The notes: generated from the sequence alone by a model not told the origin. Numbered from the stretch's first letter, positions 18,522 through 28,449 are shown. The stretch: DNA of 64,000 nt from Pseudomonas protegens (GCF_013407925.2 NZ_CP060201.1:1364001-1428000); one strand, 5' to 3'. Numbers and translations: made by a program.

Positions 18522-19952
18522 TCAAGCGTAGTAGTCGACGGCGCTGCTACCAATCACTGTCTGTACCGGAGCCTGCACTTCTGCCACGGCAGGCGACAAC
18601 TCATCATCACCAGCGTCCAGGCGCCCACCGCTGGTGCTGGAACCGCTGCGACGATTCTGCTCCTGTTGCGCCTGTTCCTGCCCCTGCCAGCCACGGGACT
18701 GATCGGACACGTTGACGTCCACCTGCCCCAGGCCCTGCTGGTTGAACATGTCGCGCATGCGGTGCATCTGCCCTTCCAGGGCTTCGCGGACGCCAGCATG
18801 GGCGCTCATGAAGGTGACCTGGGTCTGCTGGTCCGGAATCATGTGCACGCGAATATCCAGGCGCCCCAGTTCCGCAGGCTGCAACTGGATGTCCGCCGAC
18901 TTGAGATTGGTACTGGACAGGTACATCACCCGGTTGACCACTTCATCGGTCCAGCCGCTCTGGTGCATGGCCAGGGGCTGGTTGACCGGCACCGCGTTGG
19001 CGGTCTTGGGCGTTGCCGCCTGCATCAGGGCCGCCAGGCGATTGGCGAAATCATCCACCCGGGTATCGCTGGACGCGCCCTTGAGGTCTTTCAGGCCATC
19101 GGCAATCAGACCGGTGAAGGCTTTTTCGCCACCTTGTTCGGTACTGCCCTTGCCGGCCTGCTGCTCCAGCATGCCGACCATGGCATTGGCGAAGTTCTGC
19201 ACCGACGTCAACTGGCCCTCGGCATTGGCGCTTGCAGGGGCGGCCTTGGGCTGCGCCTGACTGGAAGCCGAGACGTGACCGCCCTGCTCCATGGCCAGAC
19301 GCACGGCCGGCATGGCATCCAAAGGATCGGCTTCGGGATCGAACACCGCCTCGGGCGGCTCGGCCGCAGGGGGCACCGCCGGCACTGCCGCGGCCACCAC
19401 TGGCGGCACCACCACGGGTACTTCCACCTGAGGTTGCGGCGCCACCACCGGCGGCGGCACTTCCGCGACCTGAGGTTGCGGCTGGATGGCCGGCAACAGG
19501 CTAGGGTCCAGCGGCACCGGATTGACCGGGGCATCAGCCTGGGTGTTGTCGACCGGCTGGCTATCAGCCGACTTGCTGTCGGCCGGCTTACTGGCGTCAC
19601 TGGCGGCGCTGGCCGGTTTGCTGTCGCTGCTCGTCGCTTTGTCGGCAGGCAAGGATTTGCCGCTATCGGCAACCACGGGCTGCGACGCGGCAGACTGATC
19701 GCTGGCGACATCTTTCTTTGGACTATTGTCGGCACCCTTGTCGCGCACCGGCTTGGGCGAGTTGTCGGCAAAGGTCAGCGACTTGTTCTGCGGCTTGCTC
19801 TGGGCCTCTTTGGCATAGAGCTGGGCGAAGCTGGGCGCCTTGTCACCAGGCTCGGCAACGCTTGCCAGGGGGCTGGCAGGAGTCGCTTGAGTCTTGGACT
19901 TAGCGCTGGCCTGAGCGGCGGCCTGAAGAAGCGTATTGGGGGTAACAGCCAT
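18522..19952 (-). CDS. fliK: Flagellar hook-length control protein FliK
   Basis: 476 residues. The first about 350 are low-complexity Ala/Ser/Pro/Lys/Asp, as in the secreted ruler part of FliK. The globular C-terminal domain (about 365-445) has LKSADIQLQPAELGRLDIRV and QVTFMSAHAGVREALEGQM, the FliK/Flg_hook signature that contacts FlhB. A Gln/Arg-rich tail closes the protein. GGAGA lies 7 bases before the ATG. Isolated between hptB and fliL, it has its own sigma-54 promoter and downstream hairpins. Confidence 0.93.
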   Translation of the reverse strand: MAVTPNTLLQAAAQASAKSKTQATPASPLASVAEPGDKAPSFAQLYAKEAQSKPQNKSLTFADNSPKPVRDKGADNSPKKDVASDQSAASQPVVADSGKSLPADKATSSDSKPASAASDASKPADSKSADSQPVDNTQADAPVNPVPLDPSLLPAIQPQPQVAEVPPPVVAPQPQVEVPVVVPPVVAAAVPAVPPAAEPPEAVFDPEADPLDAMPAVRLAMEQGGHVSASSQAQPKAAPASANAEGQLTSVQNFANAMVGMLEQQAGKGSTEQGGEKAFTGLIADGLKDLKGASSDTRVDDFANRLAALMQAATPKTANAVPVNQPLAMHQSGWTDEVVNRVMYLSSTNLKSADIQLQPAELGRLDIRVHMIPDQQTQVTFMSAHAGVREALEGQMHRMRDMFNQQGLGQVDVNVSDQSRGWQGQEQAQQEQNRRSGSSTSGGRLDAGDDELSPAVAEVQAPVQTVIGSSAVDYYA

Positions 19953-20002
19953 GGGACAGTCTCCGCTGCACGGGGATCATAGGTACAGTCACGAGACTTG
20001 AT

Positions 20003-20018
20003 TGCAAGGGTCGAGCCA
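20003..20018 (-). promoter_or_regulatory. Sigma-54 promoter of fliK
   Basis: Minus-strand TGGCTC-N5-TTGCA with exact GG-N10-GC spacing, about 50 bases upstream of the fliK ATG. Only one base of the TGGCAC half departs from consensus. It lies in the 95-base gap between hptB and fliK, so fliK is probably transcribed apart from the fliE-hptB block. Confidence 0.72.
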
Positions 20019-20047
20019 GTTTCGTCAACCCGCTGAAAAAATATTGC

Positions 20048-20392
20048 TCAACAGTGAAAGCGTTGCAGTTCCTGCTCGCACAGGCGCCGGACAATGGCGA
20101 ACTCGCCGTCGATCTCTCCCACCAGGCGGGCGATGCCATCGGTGGCGGACTGCCCGGCCCGCAACTCCAGCTCATGGCAGAGTTCCGCCAGGCGGATGGC
20201 ACCCATGTTGCTACTGCTGCCCTTGAGGCTGTGAGCGGTGGCCACCAATTGCAAAGCGTCCTCGGATTTGTGCAGCAGCCGCACCCGCTCCTCGGAATCG
20301 CAGACGAAAGTGTCCAGCAGGACGGGGTATTCATCCTCCATCACTTCCTGCAATGCATTGAGCACCGTGTGGTCCAGATGTATCTCAGCCAC
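20048..20392 (-). CDS. hptB: Histidine phosphotransfer protein HptB
   Basis: 114 residues forming a single Hpt domain with phospho-acceptor His54 in AHSLKGSSSNMGA. In P. aeruginosa HptB takes phosphate from hybrid kinases such as RetS, PA1611 and SagS and passes it to HsbR, affecting swarming, biofilm and small RNA rsmY. It follows hsbR at 31 bases, and the hsbA-hsbR-hptB order supports the assignment. The role here is inferred from that system. Confidence 0.9.
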   Translation of the reverse strand: MAEIHLDHTVLNALQEVMEDEYPVLLDTFVCDSEERVRLLHKSEDALQLVATAHSLKGSSSNMGAIRLAELCHELELRAGQSATDGIARLVGEIDGEFAIVRRLCEQELQRFHC

Positions 20393-20423
20393 TTGTTCAC
20401 TCCTTGATCAAGAACCCGCGGGA

Positions 20424-22121
20424 TTATGCCAGAGCGTCCCAGGAAAACTCCACGCAGACACTGCGCCCATCGTCCGACCACTGCGCCTGACGGCTCATCT
20501 GTCGGATCAGGCTGACGCCACGCCCCGAAAACCGTCCGGCATCGTTGGGACGGGCCATAACGGCCGCCACATCAAACCCATCACCACTGTCTTCGACCCG
20601 AACCACCAAGCGCCCTCCGGTTTCCAGAGGCTGCACCTGCAGGTGCACCCGGACAAAACCTTCCTGCAACTGCTCCAGCCTCAACGCGCGCTCGCGGTAG
20701 TAGCGGGTAAACCCCTCGGCATCGCGCTTGAGCCGGGAATCGAGCTTGAGCACGCCATGCTCCAGAGCATTGGAATAAAGCTCGGCCAGAACACTGTAGA
20801 GCACCCCGCTCTGGGAGCGCAGGCCGTGCACTTCAAGCAACAGTTGCAGCAGGTATGGCAGCGGATTGAAGCGCTTGAGAGTGGCCGCGCGAAACTCGAA
20901 ACTCACCGACCAGTCCAGTGGACAGGACTGACCGCTGTCGGAGTACACCGGGGCCGGCGGCGCCAACCTGGGGAACTCCGGCAACCCGACCTCGACCATG
21001 CTCACATCGTCCCGGGCACTGCCACCAAAGCGCTCCAGGGCCTGCTGGACCTCCTCGAACAGCCGCTCCGGCTGGCGGTTGGCGGCAAACACCCGATACA
21101 GCCGCTCCACGCCAAACAGCTCCTCGTCGGCATTGCAGGTGTCGATCACCCCGTCGGACAACAGGAACACCCGATCCCCGGGCATCATGGAGAACACCTC
21201 GGTACGATCCTCGAACGCCTCGGCGCTCAATATTCCAAGGGGCAGATGCCGTGCCACCAGGGGCGTGCGCGCGTCACTGGCATGACGATACAGGTAGCCC
21301 TCGGGCATGCCGCCGTTCCACACCTCCACCGACCGTCGCTGGTAGCTCAGGCACAACAGGGTCGCGCAACAGAACATGTCCACCGGCAGGATGCGCTTGA
21401 GCTTGGCGTTCATCTCCCGCAGGGTTTCCGGCAAACCGTAGCCCTTGGCGGTCATGCCATAGAACACCTCAGCCAGGGGCATCGCCCCCACGGCCGCAGG
21501 CAAACCGTGCCCGGTGAAGTCCCCCAGCAGCACATGCATGTCCCCCGCCGGGGTATAGGCCGCCAGCAACAGATCGCCGTTGAACAGCGCATAAGGCGAT
21601 TGCAGATAGCGGATATTCGGCGCGTCCAGGCAGCCGGAATGGGCCACCTTGTCGAACACGGCCTTGGCCACGCGCTGCTCGTTGAGCAGGTAATCGTGGT
21701 GGCGGGTGATCTGGTCGCGCTGCGCCAGCACGGTTTCCTGCAGGCGGCGCAGCCGGTCCATGGCATTGATCTTGGCGCCAAGGATCACCGGGTTGTAGGG
21801 CTTGGCCAGAAAGTCGTCGCCGCCCGCTTCCAGACAACGGGCAAGCGCCTCGCTCTCGCTGAGGGAGGTCAGAAAGATGATCGGCACCAGCGTCTCGCCC
21901 GCCAGGGCCTTGATCCGCCGCGCGGCCTCGAAGCCGTCCATCACCGGCATCAGCGCATCCATCAAGACGATTTGTGGTCGCTGCTGCTCGAACAACGCCA
22001 GGGCCTCGGCGCCATTGCTGGCCGCCAGCACCTGATGCCCCTGGCGCCGGATAATGCTGGACAGCAGCAGACGATCCGCCGCGCCATCTTCGGCAATCAG
22101 CACACACAGGGGCTCGGCCAT
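20424..22121 (-). CDS. hsbR: Response regulator/serine phosphatase/kinase HsbR
   Basis: 565 residues in three parts: a receiver (1-125) with Asp55 (VLMDALMPVMDG), a SpoIIE/PP2C phosphatase domain (about 190-385, with LLLAAYTPAGDMHVLLGDFTGHG and FLLSDGVID), and a C-terminal GHKL anti-sigma-kinase-like ATPase (about 430-560, with ELYSNALEHGVLKLD and SGRGVSLIRQMS). In P. aeruginosa HsbR dephosphorylates or phosphorylates the STAS protein HsbA depending on HptB phosphorylation. The start is 14 bases after hsbA. Confidence 0.93.
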   Translation of the reverse strand: MAEPLCVLIAEDGAADRLLLSSIIRRQGHQVLAASNGAEALALFEQQRPQIVLMDALMPVMDGFEAARRIKALAGETLVPIIFLTSLSESEALARCLEAGGDDFLAKPYNPVILGAKINAMDRLRRLQETVLAQRDQITRHHDYLLNEQRVAKAVFDKVAHSGCLDAPNIRYLQSPYALFNGDLLLAAYTPAGDMHVLLGDFTGHGLPAAVGAMPLAEVFYGMTAKGYGLPETLREMNAKLKRILPVDMFCCATLLCLSYQRRSVEVWNGGMPEGYLYRHASDARTPLVARHLPLGILSAEAFEDRTEVFSMMPGDRVFLLSDGVIDTCNADEELFGVERLYRVFAANRQPERLFEEVQQALERFGGSARDDVSMVEVGLPEFPRLAPPAPVYSDSGQSCPLDWSVSFEFRAATLKRFNPLPYLLQLLLEVHGLRSQSGVLYSVLAELYSNALEHGVLKLDSRLKRDAEGFTRYYRERALRLEQLQEGFVRVHLQVQPLETGGRLVVRVEDSGDGFDVAAVMARPNDAGRFSGRGVSLIRQMSRQAQWSDDGRSVCVEFSWDALA

Positions 22122-22135
22122 GGAGCGCGGCCCGC

Positions 22136-22441
22136 TTAACTGATGTCGAAAAGCTTGTCGAAATTGGAAATGGCGAGAATCTTGCGCACATCCGAGTTGC
22201 TGTTGATCACCCGGACATCGGCGTTGTCGCCGCCGGCATGGTCACGCAACAGGAGCAGCATGCCCAGGGCAGAGCTGTCGAGGTAGGTGGCCTCCTTGAG
22301 GTCCACCACGATGGACTCCGGCGTCCGGTTGAGCCGCTCGTAGGATTCGCGAAACTCCTGATGACGCCCGAAATCAAAGCGCCCGCGAATGGAAATCGTG
22401 AGTTTCTGACCGTCCGGGGATATTTCTGTAACGACCGACAT
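22136..22441 (-). CDS. hsbA: STAS anti-anti-sigma protein HsbA
   Basis: 101-residue STAS domain. The phosphorylatable serine lies in TYLDSSALGMLLLL (Ser56, as in P. aeruginosa HsbA). In that species unphosphorylated HsbA binds FlgM, freeing FliA for flagellin transcription, while phosphorylated HsbA binds the diguanylate cyclase HsbD and promotes biofilm. An 87-base gap separates it from fliJ; no sigma-54 or terminator sequence is evident there, so it may be read through from the fli operon. Confidence 0.92.
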   Translation of the reverse strand: MSVVTEISPDGQKLTISIRGRFDFGRHQEFRESYERLNRTPESIVVDLKEATYLDSSALGMLLLLRDHAGGDNADVRVINSNSDVRKILAISNFDKLFDIS

Positions 22442-22528
22442 GTGACTGCTTCCTTGTCATTGACGACGTCTAAAAGGTGTAGCACCCAGCTGGCAGTCGA
22501 ACAACCTGCAGACCGAAAATGAGCGCTA

Positions 22529-22978
22529 TCAGTAAGGATTCTGACGGGGCAGCCGCTGGGAAAGTTCATCCAGCAGCTTCTGCTCGCGCTTGTCCTCAAG
22601 CGCCCGAGCCTCGTCGATGTAGCGCTGCACCAGCTTGCGCAGCCCCTCTACCCGGGCATAGGCCTGCTGCCAGGCCTCCCGCGCGCGATCGAGGTTGTTC
22701 TGATGCCAGGCCAGGCTCTGCCGTTGCTGGGCCACCGCCGTGTCCAACTGACTGAGAAAGTACTGGTAGTTCATCAGCCAGTGACCGCTGACGCCCAGCT
22801 TGCCGCGCTCGACCCACTGCTCCTGGTAATCGCCGCGAAAGCGCTCCAGATCCCCCAGCTTGCTCTCGGCCACGCGCACCTGCCCATGGAAGTACTCCAG
22901 GCGCTGGGCAGCGGTACGCTCGGCGCTTTCAGCCATGTCCACCACTGGCGCCAGGCGCGCCGCACGGCTATCGGCCAT
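22529..22978 (-). CDS. fliJ: Flagellar export chaperone/stalk protein FliJ
   Basis: 149 residues, almost entirely helical and coiled-coil, rich in Arg/Gln/Glu, with LAWHQNNLDRAREAWQQAYA and LEDKREQKLLDELSQRL. FliJ forms the central stalk of the FliI ATPase ring and contacts FlhA. The sequence is weakly conserved, but length, composition and the place directly after fliI are typical. The start is 6 bases after the fliI stop. Confidence 0.92.
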   Translation of the reverse strand: MADSRAARLAPVVDMAESAERTAAQRLEYFHGQVRVAESKLGDLERFRGDYQEQWVERGKLGVSGHWLMNYQYFLSQLDTAVAQQRQSLAWHQNNLDRAREAWQQAYARVEGLRKLVQRYIDEARALEDKREQKLLDELSQRLPRQNPY

Positions 22979-22984
22979 GGCCGG

Positions 22985-24343
22985 TTAACCGCCCGTCGCC
23001 GGAGCGAAAAGCATCTCCAGGTGGGTTTGGCTGTGGCCCAGGCTGACGTTGTCGTTCAGCCCCTGGCGCAGGTAGGCAACCATGGCCGGCTGCAGGGAAA
23101 TCGCGGTATCGGTGTCGCGATCACCACCGGCCACATAAGCGCCGACGCTGATCAGATCCCGCGCCTGCTGATAACGCGACCACAACTGCTTGAAGTACTG
23201 GGCGCGCGCCATGTTGTCAGGGCTGATCACCGCCGGCATGACCCGGCTGATGGAGGCTTCGATGTCGATGGCGGGGTAATGCCCCTCCTCCGCCAGGCGC
23301 CGGGACAGCACGATATGCCCGTCGAGCACGCCTCGGGCCGAGTCGGCGATAGGGTCCTGCTGGTCATCGCCCTCGGACAGCACGGTATAGAAGGCCGTGA
23401 TCGAACCCCCGCCGGCCTCGGCATTACCGGCCCGCTCCACCAGCTTGGGCAGCTTGGCGAACACCGAAGGCGGATAACCCTTGGTAGCGGGCGGCTCACC
23501 AATGGCCAGGGCGATTTCCCGCTGGGCCTGGGCGAAACGGGTCAGGGAGTCCATCAGCAGCAGGACGTTCTTGCCCTTGTCGCGAAAATATTCGGCGATC
23601 CGCGTGCAGTACATCGCCGCCCGCAAACGCATCAACGGCGCGTCGTCCGCTGGCGAAGCCACCACCACCGAACGCTTGAGGCCTTCTTCGCCGAGAATGT
23701 GCTCGATGAACTCCTTGACCTCACGCCCCCGCTCACCGATCAGCCCGACCACGATGATGTCGGCCTCGGTGAAGCGAGTCATCATGCCCAGCAGCACACT
23801 CTTGCCCACGCCGGTACCGGCGAACAGGCCAAGACGCTGGCCGCGGCCCACCGTCAATAAACCGTTGATGCTGCGGATCCCCACATCCAGCGGCTGACTG
23901 ATGGGGTCGCGCTTGAGGGGGTTGATGGTCGGACCATCCATCGGCACCCAGTCTTCGGCGCGCATGGAGCCCTTGCCGTCCAGCGCCCGACCGGCACCAT
24001 CCAGCACGCGCCCGAGCATGCTCATGCCCATGGGCAGGCGCCCGGTGTCGGCCTGCGGGACCACGCGGGCACCCGGGGCAATCCCGGCCACGCTGCCCAC
24101 CGGCATCAGGAACACCTTGCCCCCGGAGAACCCCATGACTTCGGCCTCGACCTGGACCGGGTGATAGCTGTCATCGTTGATCACCAGGCAACGAGTGCCC
24201 ATGGCCGCACGCAACCCTTCCGCCTCCAGGGTCAGGCCGACCATGCGCAGCAGGCGCCCTTCCAGGATGGGCTGCCCCGGCAGTTTGACGGCGCCGGCGT
24301 AGCCCCCCAGACGCTTGCCGAAACTGGTGCGTTCAAGGCGCAT
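22985..24343 (-). CDS. fliI: Flagellum-specific ATPase FliI
   Basis: 452 residues from ATG 24343 ([12 protein letters not shown]); the 28-residue upstream extension lies in fliH and was rejected. The P-loop GTGVGKS is at 176-182, with Walker B in [20 protein letters not shown] and the FliI/SctN signature [16 protein letters not shown]. The hexamer drives export together with proton motive force. It overlaps the 3' end of fliH by 11 bases. This is the rotary type III ATPase family, close to F1-beta. Confidence 0.97.
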   Translation of the reverse strand: MRLERTSFGKRLGGYAGAVKLPGQPILEGRLLRMVGLTLEAEGLRAAMGTRCLVINDDSYHPVQVEAEVMGFSGGKVFLMPVGSVAGIAPGARVVPQADTGRLPMGMSMLGRVLDGAGRALDGKGSMRAEDWVPMDGPTINPLKRDPISQPLDVGIRSINGLLTVGRGQRLGLFAGTGVGKSVLLGMMTRFTEADIIVVGLIGERGREVKEFIEHILGEEGLKRSVVVASPADDAPLMRLRAAMYCTRIAEYFRDKGKNVLLLMDSLTRFAQAQREIALAIGEPPATKGYPPSVFAKLPKLVERAGNAEAGGGSITAFYTVLSEGDDQQDPIADSARGVLDGHIVLSRRLAEEGHYPAIDIEASISRVMPAVISPDNMARAQYFKQLWSRYQQARDLISVGAYVAGGDRDTDTAISLQPAMVAYLRQGLNDNVSLGHSQTHLEMLFAPATGG

Positions 24344-25169
24344 CAGCAGTTTCCGCAGGCTCGGGGTGCTCGGTGAGCAAAGATTGCTCGGCATCGATAT
24401 CCGGCAACGATGGCGTCCGTGGACCAAGATCCAGGCTCAGGTCCGCGGCCGCCGGGTGCAGCGATTGCTCGTGCATCTGATCGAACAACTGATCCATGGC
24501 CTGGGTGATGCGGGTTTCGACGCTGGCATCGATGCGGCTGTGCTCGGTTTCGACCCGACAGCCGCCAGGCAGCAGCGCTTCGTCCTCGACGATGCGCCAG
24601 CTTTCCTCGTGCCGCTCGCGCAGGCTCTTGACCTGCTCGAAGTCCTGGGGATTGACGTAGAGACGCACATTGCCAACACCCAGGGGCAGCAGCTTGAGAG
24701 CTTCGCGCATGACGTGCTCGATCTGGCTGGAATCCATCGCCAGTTCACGCTGAATCACCTCACGGGTAACGTGCTTGACCAGCTCCACCAGGGTTTTCTC
24801 GATCTGCGTGTCCTGTTCGGCAATCGGCTCGAACAGGTTGACCATCAGTTGCTCGAGGGCCTGCAGCTTGGCGTTCAAAGCCACCTCAGCCTCCTGCCGG
24901 ACCTTGAGCGTCGTGCTGTGGAAGCCTTCCTTCTCGCCGGTGGCGAAACCTTCGTTATAGGCTTCCTGACGAATGCTCTCGAGCTCTTCGAGGGTCAGCG
25001 GCTGGACTTCATCCAGCGGCACCTCCTCGATCTCTTCCGGAATCTCTTCAGGCTCCGGTTCGGGCTCGGGCGGCTCGGGGTCGAAACTGGGCAGCGCCCA
25101 GACGTCAAAACCCTCGACGTCCCGGGCACGAATCAGTTCGCTGTGGGACTCATCACTGCTGGACGACAT
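24333..25169 (-). CDS. fliH: FliI regulator FliH
   Basis: 278 residues. The N-terminal region is very acidic and proline-rich (about 29-50, [19 protein letters not shown]). A GxxxG-like/coiled-coil middle (about 60-130) and a FliH/YscL C-terminal domain with [20 protein letters not shown] and QFDxV-like segments follow. FliH dimers bind FliI and FliN, anchoring the ATPase to the C-ring. The gene sits between fliG (9-base gap) and fliI (overlap). Confidence 0.95.
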   Translation of the reverse strand: MSSSSDESHSELIRARDVEGFDVWALPSFDPEPPEPEPEPEEIPEEIEEVPLDEVQPLTLEELESIRQEAYNEGFATGEKEGFHSTTLKVRQEAEVALNAKLQALEQLMVNLFEPIAEQDTQIEKTLVELVKHVTREVIQRELAMDSSQIEHVMREALKLLPLGVGNVRLYVNPQDFEQVKSLRERHEESWRIVEDEALLPGGCRVETEHSRIDASVETRITQAMDQLFDQMHEQSLHPAAADLSLDLGPRTPSLPDIDAEQSLLTEHPEPAETADAP

Positions 25170-25178
25170 AAAGCGACC

Positions 25179-26198
25179 TTAGATCATTTCTTCGCCGCCC
25201 TTCCCGCCGAGAACGATCTCTCCGGCTTCGGCCATACGGCGGGCAATGGTGAGGATTTCCTTCTGCGCCGTTTCCACGTCGCTGACGCGAACCGGCCCCT
25301 TGGCTTCCAGATCGTCGCGCAGCAGCTCCGCCGCACGCTTGGACATGTTCTTGAAGATCTTTTCCTTGACCCCTTCGTCCGACCCCTTGAGGGCCAGTAC
25401 CAGCACGTCGGAGGACACTTCGCGCAACAGCGCCTGAATGCCACGGTCGTCGACATCGGCCAAGTTGTTGAACACGAACATCAGGTCTTCGATCTGACCG
25501 GACAGGTCTTCGTCGACTTCGCGGATCGAATCCATCAACTGGCCTTCGATCGAGCTGTCGAGGAAGTTCATGATGTCGGCCGCACGCTTGATACCACCCA
25601 AGGTGGTACGAGAAGCGTTGGAGTTGCCGGAGAACTGCTTCTCGAGAATCTGGTTTAGCTCTTTGAGCGCCGCCGGCTGCACGGTATTGAGCGAGGAAAC
25701 CCGCAAAATGATGTCCAGACGCGCCTTGTGGTCGAAGTTGCCCAGCACTTCGCCGGCCTGATCCGGATCCAGATAGGCCACGACGATCGCCTGGATCTGC
25801 GGGTGCTCGTAGCGGATCACGTCAGCCACGGCCCGGGGTTCCATCCACTTCAGGCTGTCCAGGCCGCTGGTGTTGCCACCCAGCAGGATGCGGTCGATCA
25901 GGCCGTTGGCCTTGTCTTCGCCCAGGGCCTGGGTGAGCATTTTGCGCACATAGTCATCGGAACCCACGCCGAGGCTGGTCTGATCGCCGACGATGTCGAC
26001 GAACTCGCTCATCACCTGCTCGACCTGCTCGCGGTGCACGTTGCCCATTTGCGCCATGGCCACGCCCACACGCTGGACCTCTTTGGGCCCCATGTGGCGC
26101 AGCACTTGCGCGGCATCGGTGGAACCCAGGGACAGCAGCAGAATCGCGGCTTTGTCGACCCGGGTCAGTTTGGCGGTAGCGGCTCGGTTATCACTCAT
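25179..26198 (-). CDS. fliG: Motor switch protein FliG
   Basis: 339 residues, all helical, with N, middle and C domains. The middle-domain segment contains EHPQIQAIVVAYLDPDQAGEVL and the C-terminal torque helix region has LALKGSDEGVKEKIFKNMSKRAAELL. The C-terminal charged residues face MotA/MotC stators; the N terminus binds FliF. The start overlaps the end of fliF by 8 bases, consistent with stoichiometric, coupled production of the MS-ring and C-ring. Confidence 0.97.
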   Translation of the reverse strand: MSDNRAATAKLTRVDKAAILLLSLGSTDAAQVLRHMGPKEVQRVGVAMAQMGNVHREQVEQVMSEFVDIVGDQTSLGVGSDDYVRKMLTQALGEDKANGLIDRILLGGNTSGLDSLKWMEPRAVADVIRYEHPQIQAIVVAYLDPDQAGEVLGNFDHKARLDIILRVSSLNTVQPAALKELNQILEKQFSGNSNASRTTLGGIKRAADIMNFLDSSIEGQLMDSIREVDEDLSGQIEDLMFVFNNLADVDDRGIQALLREVSSDVLVLALKGSDEGVKEKIFKNMSKRAAELLRDDLEAKGPVRVSDVETAQKEILTIARRMAEAGEIVLGGKGGEEMI

Positions 26199-27978
26199 CT
26201 GCGTTAATCCACTCTTTCACGACCTGAGCCACACGACCCGGGTCTTCAGCCACCAGACTCTTGATTGCGTTCAACTGAGCGTCATAACCCTCGCTCGGGC
26301 TCGGCAACAGAATGCTTTGCGGGCCACCGAGGCTGACGCGATCGTTGGCCAGCTCGCCATCCAGGCCGCCCATGCCGCCCAGCTCGACGTCGCTGCCCAG
26401 CCCTGCCAGTTCCTTGTTCTTGCCGCCGCCAGTGATGTTGTTGAGCACCGGACGCAGCACGCCGAACACCAGCACCAGGATGAACAGCACGCCCAGGACC
26501 TGCTTGACGATGTCCCAGAACCAGGGCTGCGAATAGAACGGAATATCGGCGACCACCTCTCCACGCTCGGCGGAGAACGGCACGTTGATCACACTGACGC
26601 TGTCGCCACGGCTGGCGTCGAAACCTACCGCGTCCTGCACCAGTCGGGTGAAACGCGCCAATTCGTCGGCGCTCCAGGGAGCACGGGTGGTTTCGCCATT
26701 GGCCGGATTGACCTTGACCTGATCGTCCACCACCACCGCTACCGACAGGCGATTGACTCGCCCCTGCTGCTGCTTGGTGTGGCTGATGGAGCGATCGAGC
26801 TCGAAGTTCTTGGTGGATTGTTGACGCTTGTCCGCCGGGTACGGTGCCAGCATCGGCTGACCGGTGGCCGGATCCATGACCTGTTGACCATTGGCGTCCA
26901 GCAGCGGCTGGCCGGGTTGCACCATGCCCGCAGAAGCGGTGGCGCCACCAGTGGTTTGCGGCGCGGACGCCGGTGACGGCGGCTGGTTGCTCAGAGCGCC
27001 TGGCACGCCTTGCGGGCCATTGCTGCTGGAGCGCTGCTCGTTGACCGATTGCTCGCTGCGCAGGGCCGGCTGATCGGGGTTGAACTGTTCGGAAGTGGAC
27101 TCCACTGCGCTGAAGTCGACGTCCGCCGAGACTTCAGCCTTGTAGCGATCGTTGCCCAGCACCGGCTGCAGAATGTTGTGCACCCGTTGGGTCAGCATGC
27201 TTTCCAGACGGCGGCTGTAATCGAACTGCTTGCCGGCCATGGTCAATGCGGAGTTTTCCGCCTGATCGGAGAGCAGGTTGCCCTTCTGGTCGACCACTGT
27301 GACTTGGGACTTGCTCAGCTCAGGGACACTGGTGGCCACCAGGTTGACGATGGCCATGACCTGACCCGGCTCCAGAGAGCGGCCAGAGTAAAGCTCTACC
27401 AGTACCGATGCGCTGGGCTTGCGCTCGTCGCGGACGAACACCGAGCTTTTCGGGATCGCCAGGTGCACGCGGGCACCCTTGACGTTGTTCAGGCTGGAGA
27501 TGGTCCGGGCCAGCTCGCCTTCCAGGCCGCGACGATAGCGGGTCGCCTCCATGAACTGGCTGGTGCCCAGGCCCTGGTCCTTATCGAGGATTTCGAATCC
27601 GACGTTACCGTCTCCCGGCGCCACGCCAGCGGCCGCCAGCTTCATGCGGGCCCGGGACAGATCATCGGCCTTGACCAGCAAGGCACCGGAATTGGGCTCG
27701 ACGGTGTAAGGAATGTCGGCAGAAGCCAGGGTATCCATGACCTGCTTGGCATCCATACCGGCCAGGCTGCCATACAGCGGCCGGTAATCGGGCTGCTGCG
27801 ACCAGAGCACCACGGCAAAGCCGATCGCCACGCTGGCGGCCAGGCCTACCAACAGGCCAACCTGACGCAGCATGGTCATCTGGGACAGGTTTTCCAGGAA
27901 GGACAGACCGAACAGCGGCGGTTTACCGTCTATCGGGGTGGCCTTGGCCGGTACGTTATCGGCGACTGCTTCTGCCAT
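26191..27978 (-). CDS. fliF: Flagellar MS-ring protein FliF
   Basis: 595 residues. Two membrane helices are seen, at about 38-58 (VGLLVGLAASVAIGFAVVLW) and about 480-500 (VLGVLFILVLVFGVLRPVL), enclosing the periplasmic ring-building motifs, with ALLVKADDLSRARMKLAAAG and ARVHLAIPKSSVF. A Gln/Pro-rich insert lies around 320-385. The C-terminal cytoplasmic tail binds FliG and ends VKEWINADE. The start follows fliE by 15 bases. Confidence 0.97.
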   Translation of the reverse strand: MAEAVADNVPAKATPIDGKPPLFGLSFLENLSQMTMLRQVGLLVGLAASVAIGFAVVLWSQQPDYRPLYGSLAGMDAKQVMDTLASADIPYTVEPNSGALLVKADDLSRARMKLAAAGVAPGDGNVGFEILDKDQGLGTSQFMEATRYRRGLEGELARTISSLNNVKGARVHLAIPKSSVFVRDERKPSASVLVELYSGRSLEPGQVMAIVNLVATSVPELSKSQVTVVDQKGNLLSDQAENSALTMAGKQFDYSRRLESMLTQRVHNILQPVLGNDRYKAEVSADVDFSAVESTSEQFNPDQPALRSEQSVNEQRSSSNGPQGVPGALSNQPPSPASAPQTTGGATASAGMVQPGQPLLDANGQQVMDPATGQPMLAPYPADKRQQSTKNFELDRSISHTKQQQGRVNRLSVAVVVDDQVKVNPANGETTRAPWSADELARFTRLVQDAVGFDASRGDSVSVINVPFSAERGEVVADIPFYSQPWFWDIVKQVLGVLFILVLVFGVLRPVLNNITGGGKNKELAGLGSDVELGGMGGLDGELANDRVSLGGPQSILLPSPSEGYDAQLNAIKSLVAEDPGRVAQVVKEWINADE

Positions 27979-27993
27979 GACTCAATCTCGTCC

Positions 27994-28320
27994 TTAAACC
28001 GGCATCTGCATGATGTCTTGATACGCCTGAACCAGCTTGTTGCGCACCTGGGTCAAAGCTTGAAAAGACACACTGGCCTTTTGCGAGGAAATCATTACGT
28101 CAGTCAGGTCGACGCCGCTTTTGCCAATTTCAAAAGCGCTGGCCAGCTGGTTGGAAGCCTGCTGAGTGTCATTGACCTTGTTCACAGCCTGACCAAGCAT
28201 GTCAGCGAAGCTGCTGCCGCCGACTTCTGCCACTGCGGCGGATTTAGGCTGCGACATCGCGTCCATCTGCATGGCCCGCATATCCAGCATCAACCGATTA
28301 AATTCAACACCTTGGCTCAT
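27994..28320 (-). CDS. fliE: Flagellar rod/MS-ring junction protein FliE
   Basis: 108 residues. The N terminus reads [20 protein letters not shown]; the conserved C-terminal part contains [20 protein letters not shown] and [20 protein letters not shown]. FliE joins the MS-ring to the rod and is the first exported subunit. It heads the fliEFGHIJ block; a near-perfect sigma-54 promoter lies about 65 bases upstream. Confidence 0.96.
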   Translation of the reverse strand: MSQGVEFNRLMLDMRAMQMDAMSQPKSAAVAEVGGSSFADMLGQAVNKVNDTQQASNQLASAFEIGKSGVDLTDVMISSQKASVSFQALTQVRNKLVQAYQDIMQMPV

Positions 28321-28382
28321 GGTCTACTCTCTCTGACGGCCCGCAATTTTTTGACACTCACTGTGCGGTTAGTGAGGTGTTA

Positions 28383-28397
28383 GCAACAAGGGTGCCA
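28383..28397 (-). promoter_or_regulatory. Sigma-54 promoter of the fliE operon
   Basis: Minus-strand TGGCAC-N5-TTGC, matching the -24/-12 consensus exactly with GG-N10-GC spacing. It sits in the fleR-fliE gap, about 63 bases before the fliE ATG. Known targets of FleR with RpoN in P. aeruginosa include fliE. Confidence 0.8.
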
Positions 28398-28416
28398 GCT
28401 CCATGGCCTTGCGCGA

Positions 28417-28436
28417 CAAAAGCCTCTCCGTGGCTT
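28417..28436 (-). terminator. Weak terminator after fleR
   Basis: Minus-strand AAGCC-N7-GGCTT followed by TTTG just after the fleR stop. The stem is short (5 bp), so termination is uncertain; it sits between the fleR stop and the fliE promoter. Confidence 0.35.
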
Positions 28437-28449
28437 CGCCCATGAACGA

